A stretch of 36,715 nucleotides of DNA from Mesorhizobium sp. WSM4313. GTDB taxonomy: Bacteria > Pseudomonadota > Alphaproteobacteria > Rhizobiales > Rhizobiaceae. Below the pieces are notes generated by a model. That model was not told the DNA's origin and made no database searches. It saw nothing but the letters and a program-made list of their open reading frames with translations. The translations under genes were made by a program, and so were the position numbers. The stretch is taken from positions 1-36,715 of the forward strand of contig NZ_NSFT01000027.1 of the NCBI RefSeq assembly GCF_002294725.1, in the 5' to 3' direction. Below are positions 1 through 7,664 of this stretch, one piece after another. Each line of letters starts with the position of its first letter. Position 1 is the stretch's first letter.

Positions 1-69
1 CATCGTGCCGCCGAACTGCCTGTCTGGCTGCACAGATACAATTGGCATCGTCCACATGGCAGCCTAAAG

Positions 70-321
70 TCAAAAACGCCTATCAGTCGCCTCGCCCTGA
101 TCGAGGACAACCTGTTGAAGCTCCACATCTAGGGCATGCGAAAATAGAAAATAACGGGCAAAAAGATGCGCCTTTTCCGACTCCGAGCCTAGATGGTTGA
201 AAGCCTCGAAGTACTCCTTCGTCCGCTCGAGGAGATCTCCCGCATAAAGCGCCAACGGCTGTGACACGGTGACCCTCGGGCGCGCCTTGACCTTCGGCGT
301 CTCAGGTCCACTCTTGGCCAT
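70..321 (-). CDS. hypothetical protein, 83 aa
   Basis: I do not recognise this short protein. It has a basic, proline-rich N-terminus (about residues 1-20), then a mostly helical, charged stretch of about 55 residues and no membrane segment or signal peptide. It starts at ATG 321 with only a weak purine-rich stretch in front. It lies just downstream of, and on the same strand as, the DUF6804-like gene. It could be a real small gene or a chance open frame; the ordinary amino-acid composition slightly favours a gene. Confidence 0.4.
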   Translation of the reverse strand: MAKSGPETPKVKARPRVTVSQPLALYAGDLLERTKEYFEAFNHLGSESEKAHLFARYFLFSHALDVELQQVVLDQGEATDRRF

Positions 322-335
322 CTCAGATTATCGGC

Positions 336-620
336 TTAATTCCGGTGCCGGTATGCGACAAAGCCGAACAGAGTAGCCGCTGCGACGTTGAAGATTGCCC
401 ACAGCTCGCGCGGCAAATGAACCGGCATGAACGGGTTGAAGATCGCTGCCGCTCCAAACAGCGCCCAAGCCAGGGTGCGATTTTCAGGGCCTGATCGCCA
501 CACCATGGCTCCGCAGTAGATCCCGGCGAAAAAGACCACCACGCGGAGGAATTGGTAATAGCCGTACGGCCATGGCGCTACCGCCAGCAGCGAGGCAATA
601 GCTACACAGATGCAGACCAA
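336..620 (-). CDS. small multi-pass membrane protein, DUF6804-like
   Basis: This 94-residue protein consists almost wholly of hydrophobic segments: about residues 2-18, 22-42, 48-65 and 70-88. The motif FNPFMPVHLPRELW in the second half, and the Trp-Pro-Tyr-Gly-Tyr-Tyr stretch near residue 17, match what I recall of the DUF6804 family of small inner-membrane proteins. No biochemical role is known to me. It sits in a minus-strand run of small genes (70-1075), 52 bases downstream of another small membrane protein. The family assignment is from memory of the motif. Confidence 0.7.
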   Translation of the reverse strand: MVCICVAIASLLAVAPWPYGYYQFLRVVVFFAGIYCGAMVWRSGPENRTLAWALFGAAAIFNPFMPVHLPRELWAIFNVAAATLFGFVAYRHRN

Positions 621-672
621 CCGGACCGTTCCGGCCGGCGTCGAAAAGCATTATTTTCAGCAAACTTGATCC

Positions 673-912
673 TCAAACGCCCAGCACGGTTGTTAGTGGA
701 GTTTCGGCGCCCGCCATATATTTGAAAAGCCAGATTGCCCAAGTGATCGGCCAAATGAACGCCAACATCGCATCCAGGCTCAAGTTAATCAGGATTTTTA
801 CGACCACTGATGCATGGCCCTGCCATGTGTCGACGACATTCATCACGTAGGTGATCGGCCCGCCCAGCATGAAGAGGAGGCCCAGCGGAGCTGACATGAT
901 GTTCTTCAGCAT
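673..912 (-). CDS. small membrane protein, 79 aa
   Basis: The ATG at 912 was chosen because AGGGAC lies about seven bases upstream of it on the minus strand. A longer reading to 1014 would run antisense through the YHYH gene and is not needed. The protein has two hydrophobic helices, about residues 8-24 and 36-60, the second ending in a Trp-rich stretch (IWPITWAIWLF). No known family is recognised. It lies between the YHYH gene and the DUF6804-like gene on the same strand, so the three may be co-transcribed. Confidence 0.55.
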   Translation of the reverse strand: MLKNIMSAPLGLLFMLGGPITYVMNVVDTWQGHASVVVKILINLSLDAMLAFIWPITWAIWLFKYMAGAETPLTTVLGV

Positions 913-940
913 GTTTGTGTCCCTCAGAAAGGCGTGACCT

Positions 941-1075
941 TCAGTGACAGTGATACGCGCCGGTCTTATGGTTGGTATGGCAACCGTTGGCATCAGTGCC
1001 GCCACTGTGTGCAAACGCGCCGGTCGCGCAAGCGATTATTGCAGCGGCCATAGCCGCGAGAAATGTTGTTTTCAT
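941..1075 (-). CDS. YHYH-domain secreted peptide, 44 aa
   Basis: The start at 1075 is fixed by a strong GGGAGG Shine-Dalgarno. Residues 1-22 form a signal peptide (KTTF, hydrophobic Ala-rich core, then AFA). The mature part is only about 22 residues and carries the His/Cys-rich YHYH motif: HSGGTDANGCH, then TGAYHCH at the very C-terminus. Such His/Cys clusters suggest metal binding in the periplasm, but I know of no defined function. Most YHYH proteins continue past the motif, so this is a minimal version. It is divergent from the secreted protein at 1205, with about 130 bases between the two starts. Confidence 0.75.
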   Translation of the reverse strand: MKTTFLAAMAAAIIACATGAFAHSGGTDANGCHTNHKTGAYHCH

Positions 1076-1204
1076 TTTATTGCCCTCCCAAAGTATTTCA
1101 GACAGAGCACTATTGCCGGTCGGGCACAAGCTGCTCGTGGCACTGTGAACACAAATAGGATAGATGCTCCTCTGTGCAGGCCAAGATCGGGCGAGGAGAA
1201 TACT

Positions 1205-1645
1205 TTGGATGGATTGCGATTGATGCACGTCCCGTTGGCGATCCTGCTGACATGGCCAAGGGTGGCGACGGCAAATGAATGCCTCTCGAAGTACACCAAG
1301 ACCGACGTCTGCGCCTACGCAAAAAAAATGCAAACCGAAATGGCTCCAGCATTGCCCATGCTGATCAGTTCGAACATCTCCGTTCGGAGCATCATCGCAA
1401 TCGGGCCAAGGATCGTTTTCAACGCCACCTGGGCTCAGACCGATGCGGAAGTAGACGCCAAATTGTTGGCTGCTGGCGTCTCGCGGCCGGTCTATGTCCA
1501 GAAGATCGATGAAATGACCAAAAACTATGTCTGTCGTGCGGAGGAACTATCTGCCTTCGTTCGCCTGGGCGGTGAGATCCAGTACACGTATACGACTGTG
1601 GATAATTTCCCAGTCGCGAACCCGCTCGTAGCACTCTGTCCTTAG
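1205..1645 (+). CDS. secreted hypothetical protein, about 146 aa
   Basis: The chosen start is TTG 1205, six bases after an AGGAG Shine-Dalgarno; ATG 1223 is the alternative and would give 140 residues with a weaker ribosome site. The N-terminus (LMHVPLAILLTW, then VATA) reads as a signal peptide with cleavage before Asn-Glu-Cys. The mature domain has four cysteines in all, two of them near its start (ECLSKYTKTDVCAYAKKM). It ends with a Tyr/Thr-rich strand (IQYTYTTVDNFPV) and a final Leu-Cys-Pro. This looks like a small disulfide-bonded periplasmic protein. I do not recognise the family. It points away from the YHYH gene. Confidence 0.65.
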   Translation: MDGLRLMHVPLAILLTWPRVATANECLSKYTKTDVCAYAKKMQTEMAPALPMLISSNISVRSIIAIGPRIVFNATWAQTDAEVDAKLLAAGVSRPVYVQKIDEMTKNYVCRAEELSAFVRLGGEIQYTYTTVDNFPVANPLVALCP

Positions 1646-1842
1646 AGCATCGCAGCACGGCTCATGACATGACTAGTCGCGGCCGATCAACCAGTTGATC
1701 AGCAGCCATGATCATTTGTTGGAACTCAATTGAGCCTGATCCGCACTAGCAAGTGGATAGAAGTGAATGTGCGGTTGCCCTTTAGCTCTACTATGCATAG
1801 AAACCACTCTGCCGGGGGGCGTAAAGTTGGGGTTGTGAGTGC

Positions 1843-3282
1843 GTGGGCTCTAAATTCGAAAAACTAAATAAGTTGCGTGACTCACTGCGAGAATCCAACC
1901 ACGATTTTCGGGCGAGCACTCAGCTATTCAACAGCCTGGACCCTGCCAAGATCGACGGCGACCTGGATGTCATTAACCGCGGAAAGCAGCGCGGCGAGGT
2001 GAACCAACCCCCGAAAACGGCAAAGAATCTCGACGATGTCGAACATGCCATCGTGGAACGCGTTGAGGATGAGAAGAAGGCTGCGCATCACACTCTTGAG
2101 GACAACCTGCAACTCCTTGGAGGTCGTCTTGCCGGCCTCGATTTCGAGGAACAATTCGGTCTAATCCGTCAGACGAATGCCGCTAGCGTTTCGGACTTCA
2201 AAGCCTCGGTCGCCGTGGGCCTCGATGAACTTCACGGCCTGAGAAGGGCCCTGAACGACGCCGAAAAAGAGCATGCATGGTTTAAGGAGAAGCACGGTCT
2301 CGTTCGTGCCGCGCGTGTGCAGCACGGTGCCGCTCACATTTTCCGGCTATCGCTTCTGCTATTTCTGTTTCTGGTCGAGACAGCGATGAACGGCAACTTC
2401 CTGGCCAAGGGCAATGAGCAGGGATTTTTTGGTGGCATCCTTGAGGCTGCGGCATTCTCTTTCATCAACATCGGGGCGGCTTTGCTCCTGGCGGTTTTCT
2501 GCGCTCGTCTCGTCACCCATCGGTCGTTTTTCGTAAAATTCGTTGGGATCATTTCAATCCTTTTCTATATCGGCTTGGCGATTTCGATAAACTTGGCGCT
2601 AGCGCACTACCGTGAGGTCAGCGGCTCGCTCGCTGACGGCGCCGGCGCTGAGGTCATCCGTAATATGCTCGCCAATCCAGCGGGTCTCACGGACATCAAG
2701 TCCTGGTTGCTGTTTGCGATCGGCCTGATGTTTTCGCTTTTCGCTTTTATCGACGGCTGGTTCGTGCTCGACCCTTACCCAGGCTACACTGGCGTTGAAA
2801 ATCGGCTCGTTCGACGGCGCGATGACTACATCGATCGAAAGAAGGAACTGATCGAAGAGCTGCAGGATGTCCGCGACGACCACAACGAAAAAGTGGAGGA
2901 AATCGTCAAGCAGCTTGGTAGTCGCCGGCGCGAGCACCGCGCGATTGTCGATCATCGATCGAGGCTTCTGGCTCTTTTTGCGCAGCATCAAGACCAATTG
3001 GAGCGAGCCTGCAATCAGCTTTTGTCGATGTATCGGGAAGCCAACATCCAGGCGAGGACCGAGCCGGCGCCCAAGCATTTCGGAACGCCCTACAAACTTG
3101 ATCGCATCAAGCCATACGTCACCGGCGAGCGGGAGTGGAATGAGGGAGATGTTGGCGCATCAATTCGCCAGGCGCAGGAGGAACTCAACGAGCAGGTTCG
3201 TCTGATTGGTCAGGAATGCGAACGGGGAATTGAGCAGTACCGAGATCTTGATAAGCTTCACCCGGACAGCGTGAATGTCTAG
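1843..3282 (+). CDS. four-pass coiled-coil membrane protein, first gene of a motor-like cassette
   Basis: This 479-residue protein starts with GTG at 1843. I do not recognise a named family. Residues 1-160 are charged and helical. Four hydrophobic segments follow at about 165-182, 200-222, 232-254 and 286-306. Residues 320-460 are a long charged coiled coil with the cytoplasmic look of a hydrophilic tail. The stop overlaps the start of the vWA-like gene by eight bases, so translation is probably coupled. Gene order places it at the head of a five-gene block with MotA/MotB-like partners, so it may be a membrane scaffold or a regulator of that complex. This role is inference; the topology is read directly. 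Confidence 0.8.
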   Translation: MGSKFEKLNKLRDSLRESNHDFRASTQLFNSLDPAKIDGDLDVINRGKQRGEVNQPPKTAKNLDDVEHAIVERVEDEKKAAHHTLEDNLQLLGGRLAGLDFEEQFGLIRQTNAASVSDFKASVAVGLDELHGLRRALNDAEKEHAWFKEKHGLVRAARVQHGAAHIFRLSLLLFLFLVETAMNGNFLAKGNEQGFFGGILEAAAFSFINIGAALLLAVFCARLVTHRSFFVKFVGIISILFYIGLAISINLALAHYREVSGSLADGAGAEVIRNMLANPAGLTDIKSWLLFAIGLMFSLFAFIDGWFVLDPYPGYTGVENRLVRRRDDYIDRKKELIEELQDVRDDHNEKVEEIVKQLGSRRREHRAIVDHRSRLLALFAQHQDQLERACNQLLSMYREANIQARTEPAPKHFGTPYKLDRIKPYVTGEREWNEGDVGASIRQAQEELNEQVRLIGQECERGIEQYRDLDKLHPDSVNV

Positions 3283-4093
3283 GCGAACCCGCAGACGCAA
3301 GAAAGGCAATGCGGGTACCATTGCCGCGGCCATTGCCCTTGGTGTGCTATCCGTTGCGATGTTGGCCGGCTTCGGCTGGATGTGGACCAGGTCTGGCAAT
3401 GGCCATATCGACGCCAACACGAATTGCCCATTGGACGGACCCTCCAGCCTGACCGCCGTCCTCATCGACGCCACTGATCCAATTTCGGCAACGACGATGG
3501 CTGATCTCAAGAACGAGTTCCGAAAGACCATTGGGCAGGTCGAGCCGGGTGGGTATGTGAGGATTTATACCCTGAGCTCGGCGCCTGGTGAGCTGACGGT
3601 GATGTTCGATGGATGCAATCCCGGTGATGGGTCGACCGTCGATAGTTGGACCAACAATCCTGCGCGGCGTCAAAAGAAGTGGGAAAACGCCTTCGGCGAT
3701 CCTTTGAACAAACTTCCCGATGAAATCCCGAATGCGGCTTCCGCGAGCCAATCTCCGATCATGGCTGGAATTCAGAAAATCAAGCTGTCGCTCTTCGATA
3801 GCAGCTTGGCCAAACAGGGCAGTCCCAAGCGATTGGTGGTCGCCTCTGACATGATCGAGCATACGACGATTTACTCGCAGTACCGATCGGGACTGGATTA
3901 CCAAAAATACCTCAACAGCGCCGCCGACCGCACATATGGGACGTCGCTGGATGGGGTGGGCATCACAATTCTTTATATCGATCGGGCAAAGAAGCCATTT
4001 CAGACCCTGGATCACGCGGAGTTCTGGACACATTGGGTCCAGAACCATCACGGCGAGTTCGAAAAGCTGGTTGGCTTGGATGGGTTAAACTGA
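3275..4093 (+). CDS. membrane-anchored vWA-like protein
   Basis: The protein has 272 residues. A very basic N-terminus (RRTRRRKK) is followed by one membrane helix at about residues 15-37. The rest is an alpha/beta domain. The strand VLIDATDPIS (residues 62-71) resembles the first metal-binding motif of von Willebrand A domains, and VVASDMIEHT (188-197) resembles the third. The first motif reads DATDPIS rather than the classic DxSxS, so the site is diverged. The positive-inside rule puts the domain in the periplasm. It overlaps both neighbours (8 bases upstream, 1 base downstream), which implies a coupled operon. A role as an adaptor in the envelope complex is inferred. Confidence 0.7.
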   Translation: MSRRTRRRKKGNAGTIAAAIALGVLSVAMLAGFGWMWTRSGNGHIDANTNCPLDGPSSLTAVLIDATDPISATTMADLKNEFRKTIGQVEPGGYVRIYTLSSAPGELTVMFDGCNPGDGSTVDSWTNNPARRQKKWENAFGDPLNKLPDEIPNAASASQSPIMAGIQKIKLSLFDSSLAKQGSPKRLVVASDMIEHTTIYSQYRSGLDYQKYLNSAADRTYGTSLDGVGITILYIDRAKKPFQTLDHAEFWTHWVQNHHGEFEKLVGLDGLN

Positions 4094-5409
4094 TGGCGAG
4101 AGCGCACGACAAACCTTTGCTGGATCATCCACGTCTGCCGGTCGTGGTTTTCGCGGCATTGACACTCGGCGGGTGTGTATTCATCGCCATTGCAAAACTC
4201 TCAGGCGTAAATCCGATCGTCGCGGCGGTAGCACCGGCCTGCCTGATGTTTTTCTATCTCGGGGTTTCGATCTTTGCTGGAAAGCTACAACTGCACGACG
4301 AGCAGACCGGCGATAACCTCTACTATATGGGCTTCCTGTTCACCCTGACGAGCCTTGGGGTCTCGCTGTTTCAGTTTGGAACGGAAGGCTCAACCGACAC
4401 GATCGTCCAAAATTTTGGCATCGCGATCACGTCGACGATCACCGGTATTGCTCTGAGGGTTTTCTACAATCAGATGCGGCGCGATCCCGCGGACATTGAG
4501 CGAACGGCGAGGCACGAACTTGCCGACATGACACGGCGTGTAAGAGCCGAGATGGAAAGCGTAACCAGGGAGTTCGCCGACTTTCGTCGTGTCAGCCATC
4601 AAATGCTCGAAGAGGGCTTTGCAGAGATTGCCGAGCAAGCGGCACGCAATGGGGAGCACATTCGATCTGCCCTGGACAATATTGCCATGGAATCGATCAA
4701 GCCTGTCCAAGAGGCGTCTGCCAAGCTCAGTGACGCGTTGCAGCACAATTTCGGGCAAGTCGAAACCCAGTTTGCTTCGATAGCGAACCGCGTTGGAGCT
4801 GCAGCGGATTTGCTGGATAAAGCCAACAGCTCGATGTCCAACTCTGTTGGAAAGCTCGGTAATCAAGCCGACAATATGGCTGCCAAGCTGGAAAAGGTGG
4901 TTGTTCCTGATGAGGTGCTGAAGAACGATCTGGCGCCGATGGTCAAGCTCCTGGGTAATGCTGTCGCACAATATGCGATAAAAACCGAAACAGCCTCGCA
5001 AGAGCAGCAAACGCGGATGACCGGTCTTGCCGACGCAGTGATCAAGGTGGCGACTGGAGTGGAGAGAGCGGCAGCGGCCGCAGAAAAGACCGCAGAAACT
5101 GTCCAAGCGCAGCAGCGTTTGACTGAGGAGTTCATGGCTGTGATGCAGAAACACAGCAATGAAACACGCGGCCTCGTCGCAACCCTTACACAACATAGCC
5201 TCCCGGCCGTGCGCACTCCCCAGCCTCTGAGCAATGCGATAGCGAACGATGTCGAGCGAGTGGCGGCACCTTCCACTGTTGCCTCCCCTGTGGAGACGCC
5301 AATCAAGGTTTCGGATGACACGGAGGGCGACACCTTCCGATCGTTAAGCAGTCCGGCGGAGGTGGAGAAGGGTGAACCGCCAAAGAGAGCAAGTTGGTGG
5401 GGCAGGTGA
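4093..5409 (+). CDS. MotA/ZorA-like membrane protein with long coiled-coil tail
   Basis: The start at 4093 was chosen because its A is shared with the upstream TGA (TGATG); an earlier ATG at 4033 would overlap the previous gene by 61 bases. Four membrane helices lie at about residues 15-35, 43-63, 77-95 and 105-125. The last two carry small and hydroxyl residues (FLFTLTSLGVSLF, then AITSTITGIALRVF) like the pore helices of MotA/TolQ/ExbB proteins. From residue 130 to about 370 there is a long coiled coil, as in ZorA, whose tail reaches into the cytoplasm. The end is Pro/Ser-rich. With the OmpA-domain partner next door, a proton-driven stator unit is likely. The MotA relation is inferred from topology and motif flavour. 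Confidence 0.7.
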   Translation: MARAHDKPLLDHPRLPVVVFAALTLGGCVFIAIAKLSGVNPIVAAVAPACLMFFYLGVSIFAGKLQLHDEQTGDNLYYMGFLFTLTSLGVSLFQFGTEGSTDTIVQNFGIAITSTITGIALRVFYNQMRRDPADIERTARHELADMTRRVRAEMESVTREFADFRRVSHQMLEEGFAEIAEQAARNGEHIRSALDNIAMESIKPVQEASAKLSDALQHNFGQVETQFASIANRVGAAADLLDKANSSMSNSVGKLGNQADNMAAKLEKVVVPDEVLKNDLAPMVKLLGNAVAQYAIKTETASQEQQTRMTGLADAVIKVATGVERAAAAAEKTAETVQAQQRLTEEFMAVMQKHSNETRGLVATLTQHSLPAVRTPQPLSNAIANDVERVAAPSTVASPVETPIKVSDDTEGDTFRSLSSPAEVEKGEPPKRASWWGR

Positions 5410-6455
5410 GTGAGGTTAGCGGAACAGCCATTACGTTTGAGCGCAAGGGCTATGGCCGCGGCCTGATACTCGGCCTGACGATGGCTGAGACGATGCTGCT
5501 TCTCGTTTTCTGCCTTTTGCTTGCTGCAGGCGCGCTCATCGCCAAGACAAAGAAAGAGGCTGCGGCAGCGCAGAAGATTGCGCAGTCCCTCAATGAGAAC
5601 GCTCGCAAGCTTGACGAGGAAAACAAGCGGTTGCTGGCTCAGCTGAATGCCATGGTCAAGCCTGCAAGTCGACGCAATGTACCAGATCAAGAATGGCGTG
5701 AATTGGTCCGGGCCAAAGAGGCCGCAGAGGCAATCAAAAAAGTGGGACTGACCCTTGAGGAAGCGGTGAAAAGCGCGCCGGCCGCCAAAGTCCTCTCTGA
5801 CAACGACGTCGACGTTGATCAGGCCAAAGCCATGATCGAGAAGATGAAGGTTCTGCGCGAGCTCGGCTACGTTGGCACGGGCAAGACGTCCAAGGATCTT
5901 GCTGACGCACTGAAGAAGGCAAGGAACGAGGCCTCTGCTGACAAGCCACACGATTGGCCACCGATCATCAGTCTTAGCGAGCTCGATGGCTATAATTTCG
6001 ATACTGGAAGTGCGGAGCTTTCCGGTGGCTTCAAAACGAAGTTGCGGCAGATGTCGAAGACCATTGCTGGAATTGCAACTTCCTATGGTGTGGACGTCAT
6101 TGAGGTGATTGGCCACACGGACGAGCAGGCGATGTCCGGTGACTCATCGAATATGGACAGAGGCCTTCAGCCCGTACTGGCGCGCAAGATGGACATTGGC
6201 ACACTCCATCCTGCCGACAATGCCGGGCTTGGATTAGCGCGAGCGATCTCCGTCACAGGCATCCTGCGCGATATGCCGGAACTGAAAGGCTTCACCATCC
6301 TGCCAATGTCCGGCGGCCAGTTGATATTGCCTGGCGACCGGCTCACCGACGGCGCACAGGCCGGCGACGTCAAGGCGAGGAGGCGAATTGAGATCAGGGT
6401 CAGGCAACGTTCGCGAGAGACAGATATTGGACTGGTTCCGGTACCAAAGTTGTGA
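5406..6455 (+). CDS. MotB/ZorB-like protein with C-terminal OmpA domain
   Basis: GTG 5406 overlaps the upstream TGA as GTGA; TTG 5394 and GTG 5397 are in-frame alternatives. One membrane helix near the N-terminus (about residues 21-42, MAETMLLLVFCLLLAAG) is followed by a coiled coil and a C-terminal OmpA-like peptidoglycan-binding domain. Visible OmpA signatures are IEVIGHTDEQ, the LARAISVTGIL helix and the final VKARRRIEIRVR strand. This is the MotB/ZorB layout: plug helix, linker, cell-wall anchor. Where MotB and ZorB have an aspartate at the top of the helix, this protein has a glutamate (residue 28 from GTG 5406). It probably pairs with the four-pass protein encoded just upstream. Confidence 0.82.
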   Translation: MSEVSGTAITFERKGYGRGLILGLTMAETMLLLVFCLLLAAGALIAKTKKEAAAAQKIAQSLNENARKLDEENKRLLAQLNAMVKPASRRNVPDQEWRELVRAKEAAEAIKKVGLTLEEAVKSAPAAKVLSDNDVDVDQAKAMIEKMKVLRELGYVGTGKTSKDLADALKKARNEASADKPHDWPPIISLSELDGYNFDTGSAELSGGFKTKLRQMSKTIAGIATSYGVDVIEVIGHTDEQAMSGDSSNMDRGLQPVLARKMDIGTLHPADNAGLGLARAISVTGILRDMPELKGFTILPMSGGQLILPGDRLTDGAQAGDVKARRRIEIRVRQRSRETDIGLVPVPKL

Positions 6456-6505
6456 GGCGAACTGCCCTTGGGTTTCGCTCACAGGGCTTGGGGGGGATTG
6501 CGGGG

Positions 6506-7651
6506 ATGGGGTTTTACGTTCGAAAATCGATTAGTGCGGGACCTTTCCGCTTTAACTTCTCGTCTGGCGGGGTTGGCGCGTCCGTTGGCGTGCAAGGTCT
6601 TCGTATCGGGACTGGCCCACGAGGGCATTATATTCATGCAGGCGTCGGCGGTCTCTACTACCGAGGCACTTTGGGAAAGCGCAGCGCCAAGCAGACGCTG
6701 CAACTGTCTGAATTCCCATCTGGGCCAAAGCCCCATCCAACATCCTCACCCGTGGAATATGTCAGCGGTGGCGTCGTGATGAGAGAAATCGAGTCCGCCG
6801 ATGTGATCGAGATGCGTGATGAGACATTTGCCAATGTGCTTGATGAAATCAATGCGAGGCAATCGCAGACGCGAATGTCGCTCATCCTGGCCGTGCTGTT
6901 TGGGATCGCCGGATTGATCGCAGGCGCAATGCTGGGAGGTGGGGTGGCGCTGATCGGTATTGCTGCCTTTTTGCCGGGCATGCTTATTGGCAACTGGTTG
7001 GACAGCTACCGCCGGGTGAGCGTGCTCTACTATGATTTGGAGCAGGACGCGGAGGCGGCCTACGGGCGACTTGTCGCCGCCTTTGACACGCTCACACGCT
7101 GCGCGGCGAGTTGGCATGTCGCGGCTGGTGGCAAGATAGAGGATCTGACGACTTGGAAGCGCAATGCGGGAGCCACGATGTTGGTCGATAAAAAGTCGAC
7201 GACGCTCCAAGCTTCCTTGCCGACGGTTGTTCGCAGCAATGTCACACCACCGTCGATACACGTCGGCCGGCAAATCCTTTATTTCATGCCAGACATGATT
7301 TTGGTGAAGGACGGAAACCAGTACGGTGCCGTTGGGTATGGAGACCTCAGGACGCAATTTGCCCCCAGCAATTTTATTGAGACCGGCAAAGTTCCATCTG
7401 ATGCTGAGATCGTGAGCTATACCTGGGCTCATCCCAATAAGAATGGCGGACCCGACAAACGCTTCAGAGATAATCGGCAGATCCCTGTCTGTCGCTACGA
7501 AGCCTTGCGGTTTTCTAGCCCATCCGGGCTCAACGAGCTGGTGGAATTTTCCAAGACAAACGTCAGCCAGCCCTTTTGCCAGGCTCTATTGGCACTCGCG
7601 CAAATGCACCGAAACGCTGGTGGCCAGTCCGGCTTGCTGAAAGCGCGCTAA
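6506..7651 (+). CDS. DUF4236 protein with membrane hairpin and large C-terminal domain
   Basis: The N-terminus MGFYVRKSISAGPFRFN matches the usual first residues of DUF4236, which is why ATG 6506 (behind a G-rich ribosome site) is preferred; a GTG at 6452 overlapping the upstream stop would add 18 residues. The domain is Gly-rich (residues 1-60). Then comes a helical region, two hydrophobic segments at about residues 123-160 (LILAVLFGIAGLIAGAML, VALIGIAAFLPGMLIG), and a C-terminal alpha/beta domain containing ILYFMPDMILV, GAVGYGDL and GGPDKRFRDNRQIPVCRY. I know no function for either part. It is the last gene of the five-gene cassette and is convergent with the nuclease gene 13 bases away. 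Confidence 0.75.
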   Translation: MGFYVRKSISAGPFRFNFSSGGVGASVGVQGLRIGTGPRGHYIHAGVGGLYYRGTLGKRSAKQTLQLSEFPSGPKPHPTSSPVEYVSGGVVMREIESADVIEMRDETFANVLDEINARQSQTRMSLILAVLFGIAGLIAGAMLGGGVALIGIAAFLPGMLIGNWLDSYRRVSVLYYDLEQDAEAAYGRLVAAFDTLTRCAASWHVAAGGKIEDLTTWKRNAGATMLVDKKSTTLQASLPTVVRSNVTPPSIHVGRQILYFMPDMILVKDGNQYGAVGYGDLRTQFAPSNFIETGKVPSDAEIVSYTWAHPNKNGGPDKRFRDNRQIPVCRYEALRFSSPSGLNELVEFSKTNVSQPFCQALLALAQMHRNAGGQSGLLKAR

Positions 7652-7664
7652 GGAATTGGCTTGG

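Noticed and set aside
331..345. 15-base identity TCGGCTTAATTCCGG with 25175-25189, suggesting another IS21-like end near the left edge
   Set aside because: One match of this length is expected by chance in a window of this size, the second box 20 bases inward is missing, and the bases encode the end of the DUF6804-like gene.
7652..7664. Bidirectional terminator between the convergent DUF4236 and nuclease genes
   Set aside because: The 13-base gap has no hairpin or T run.
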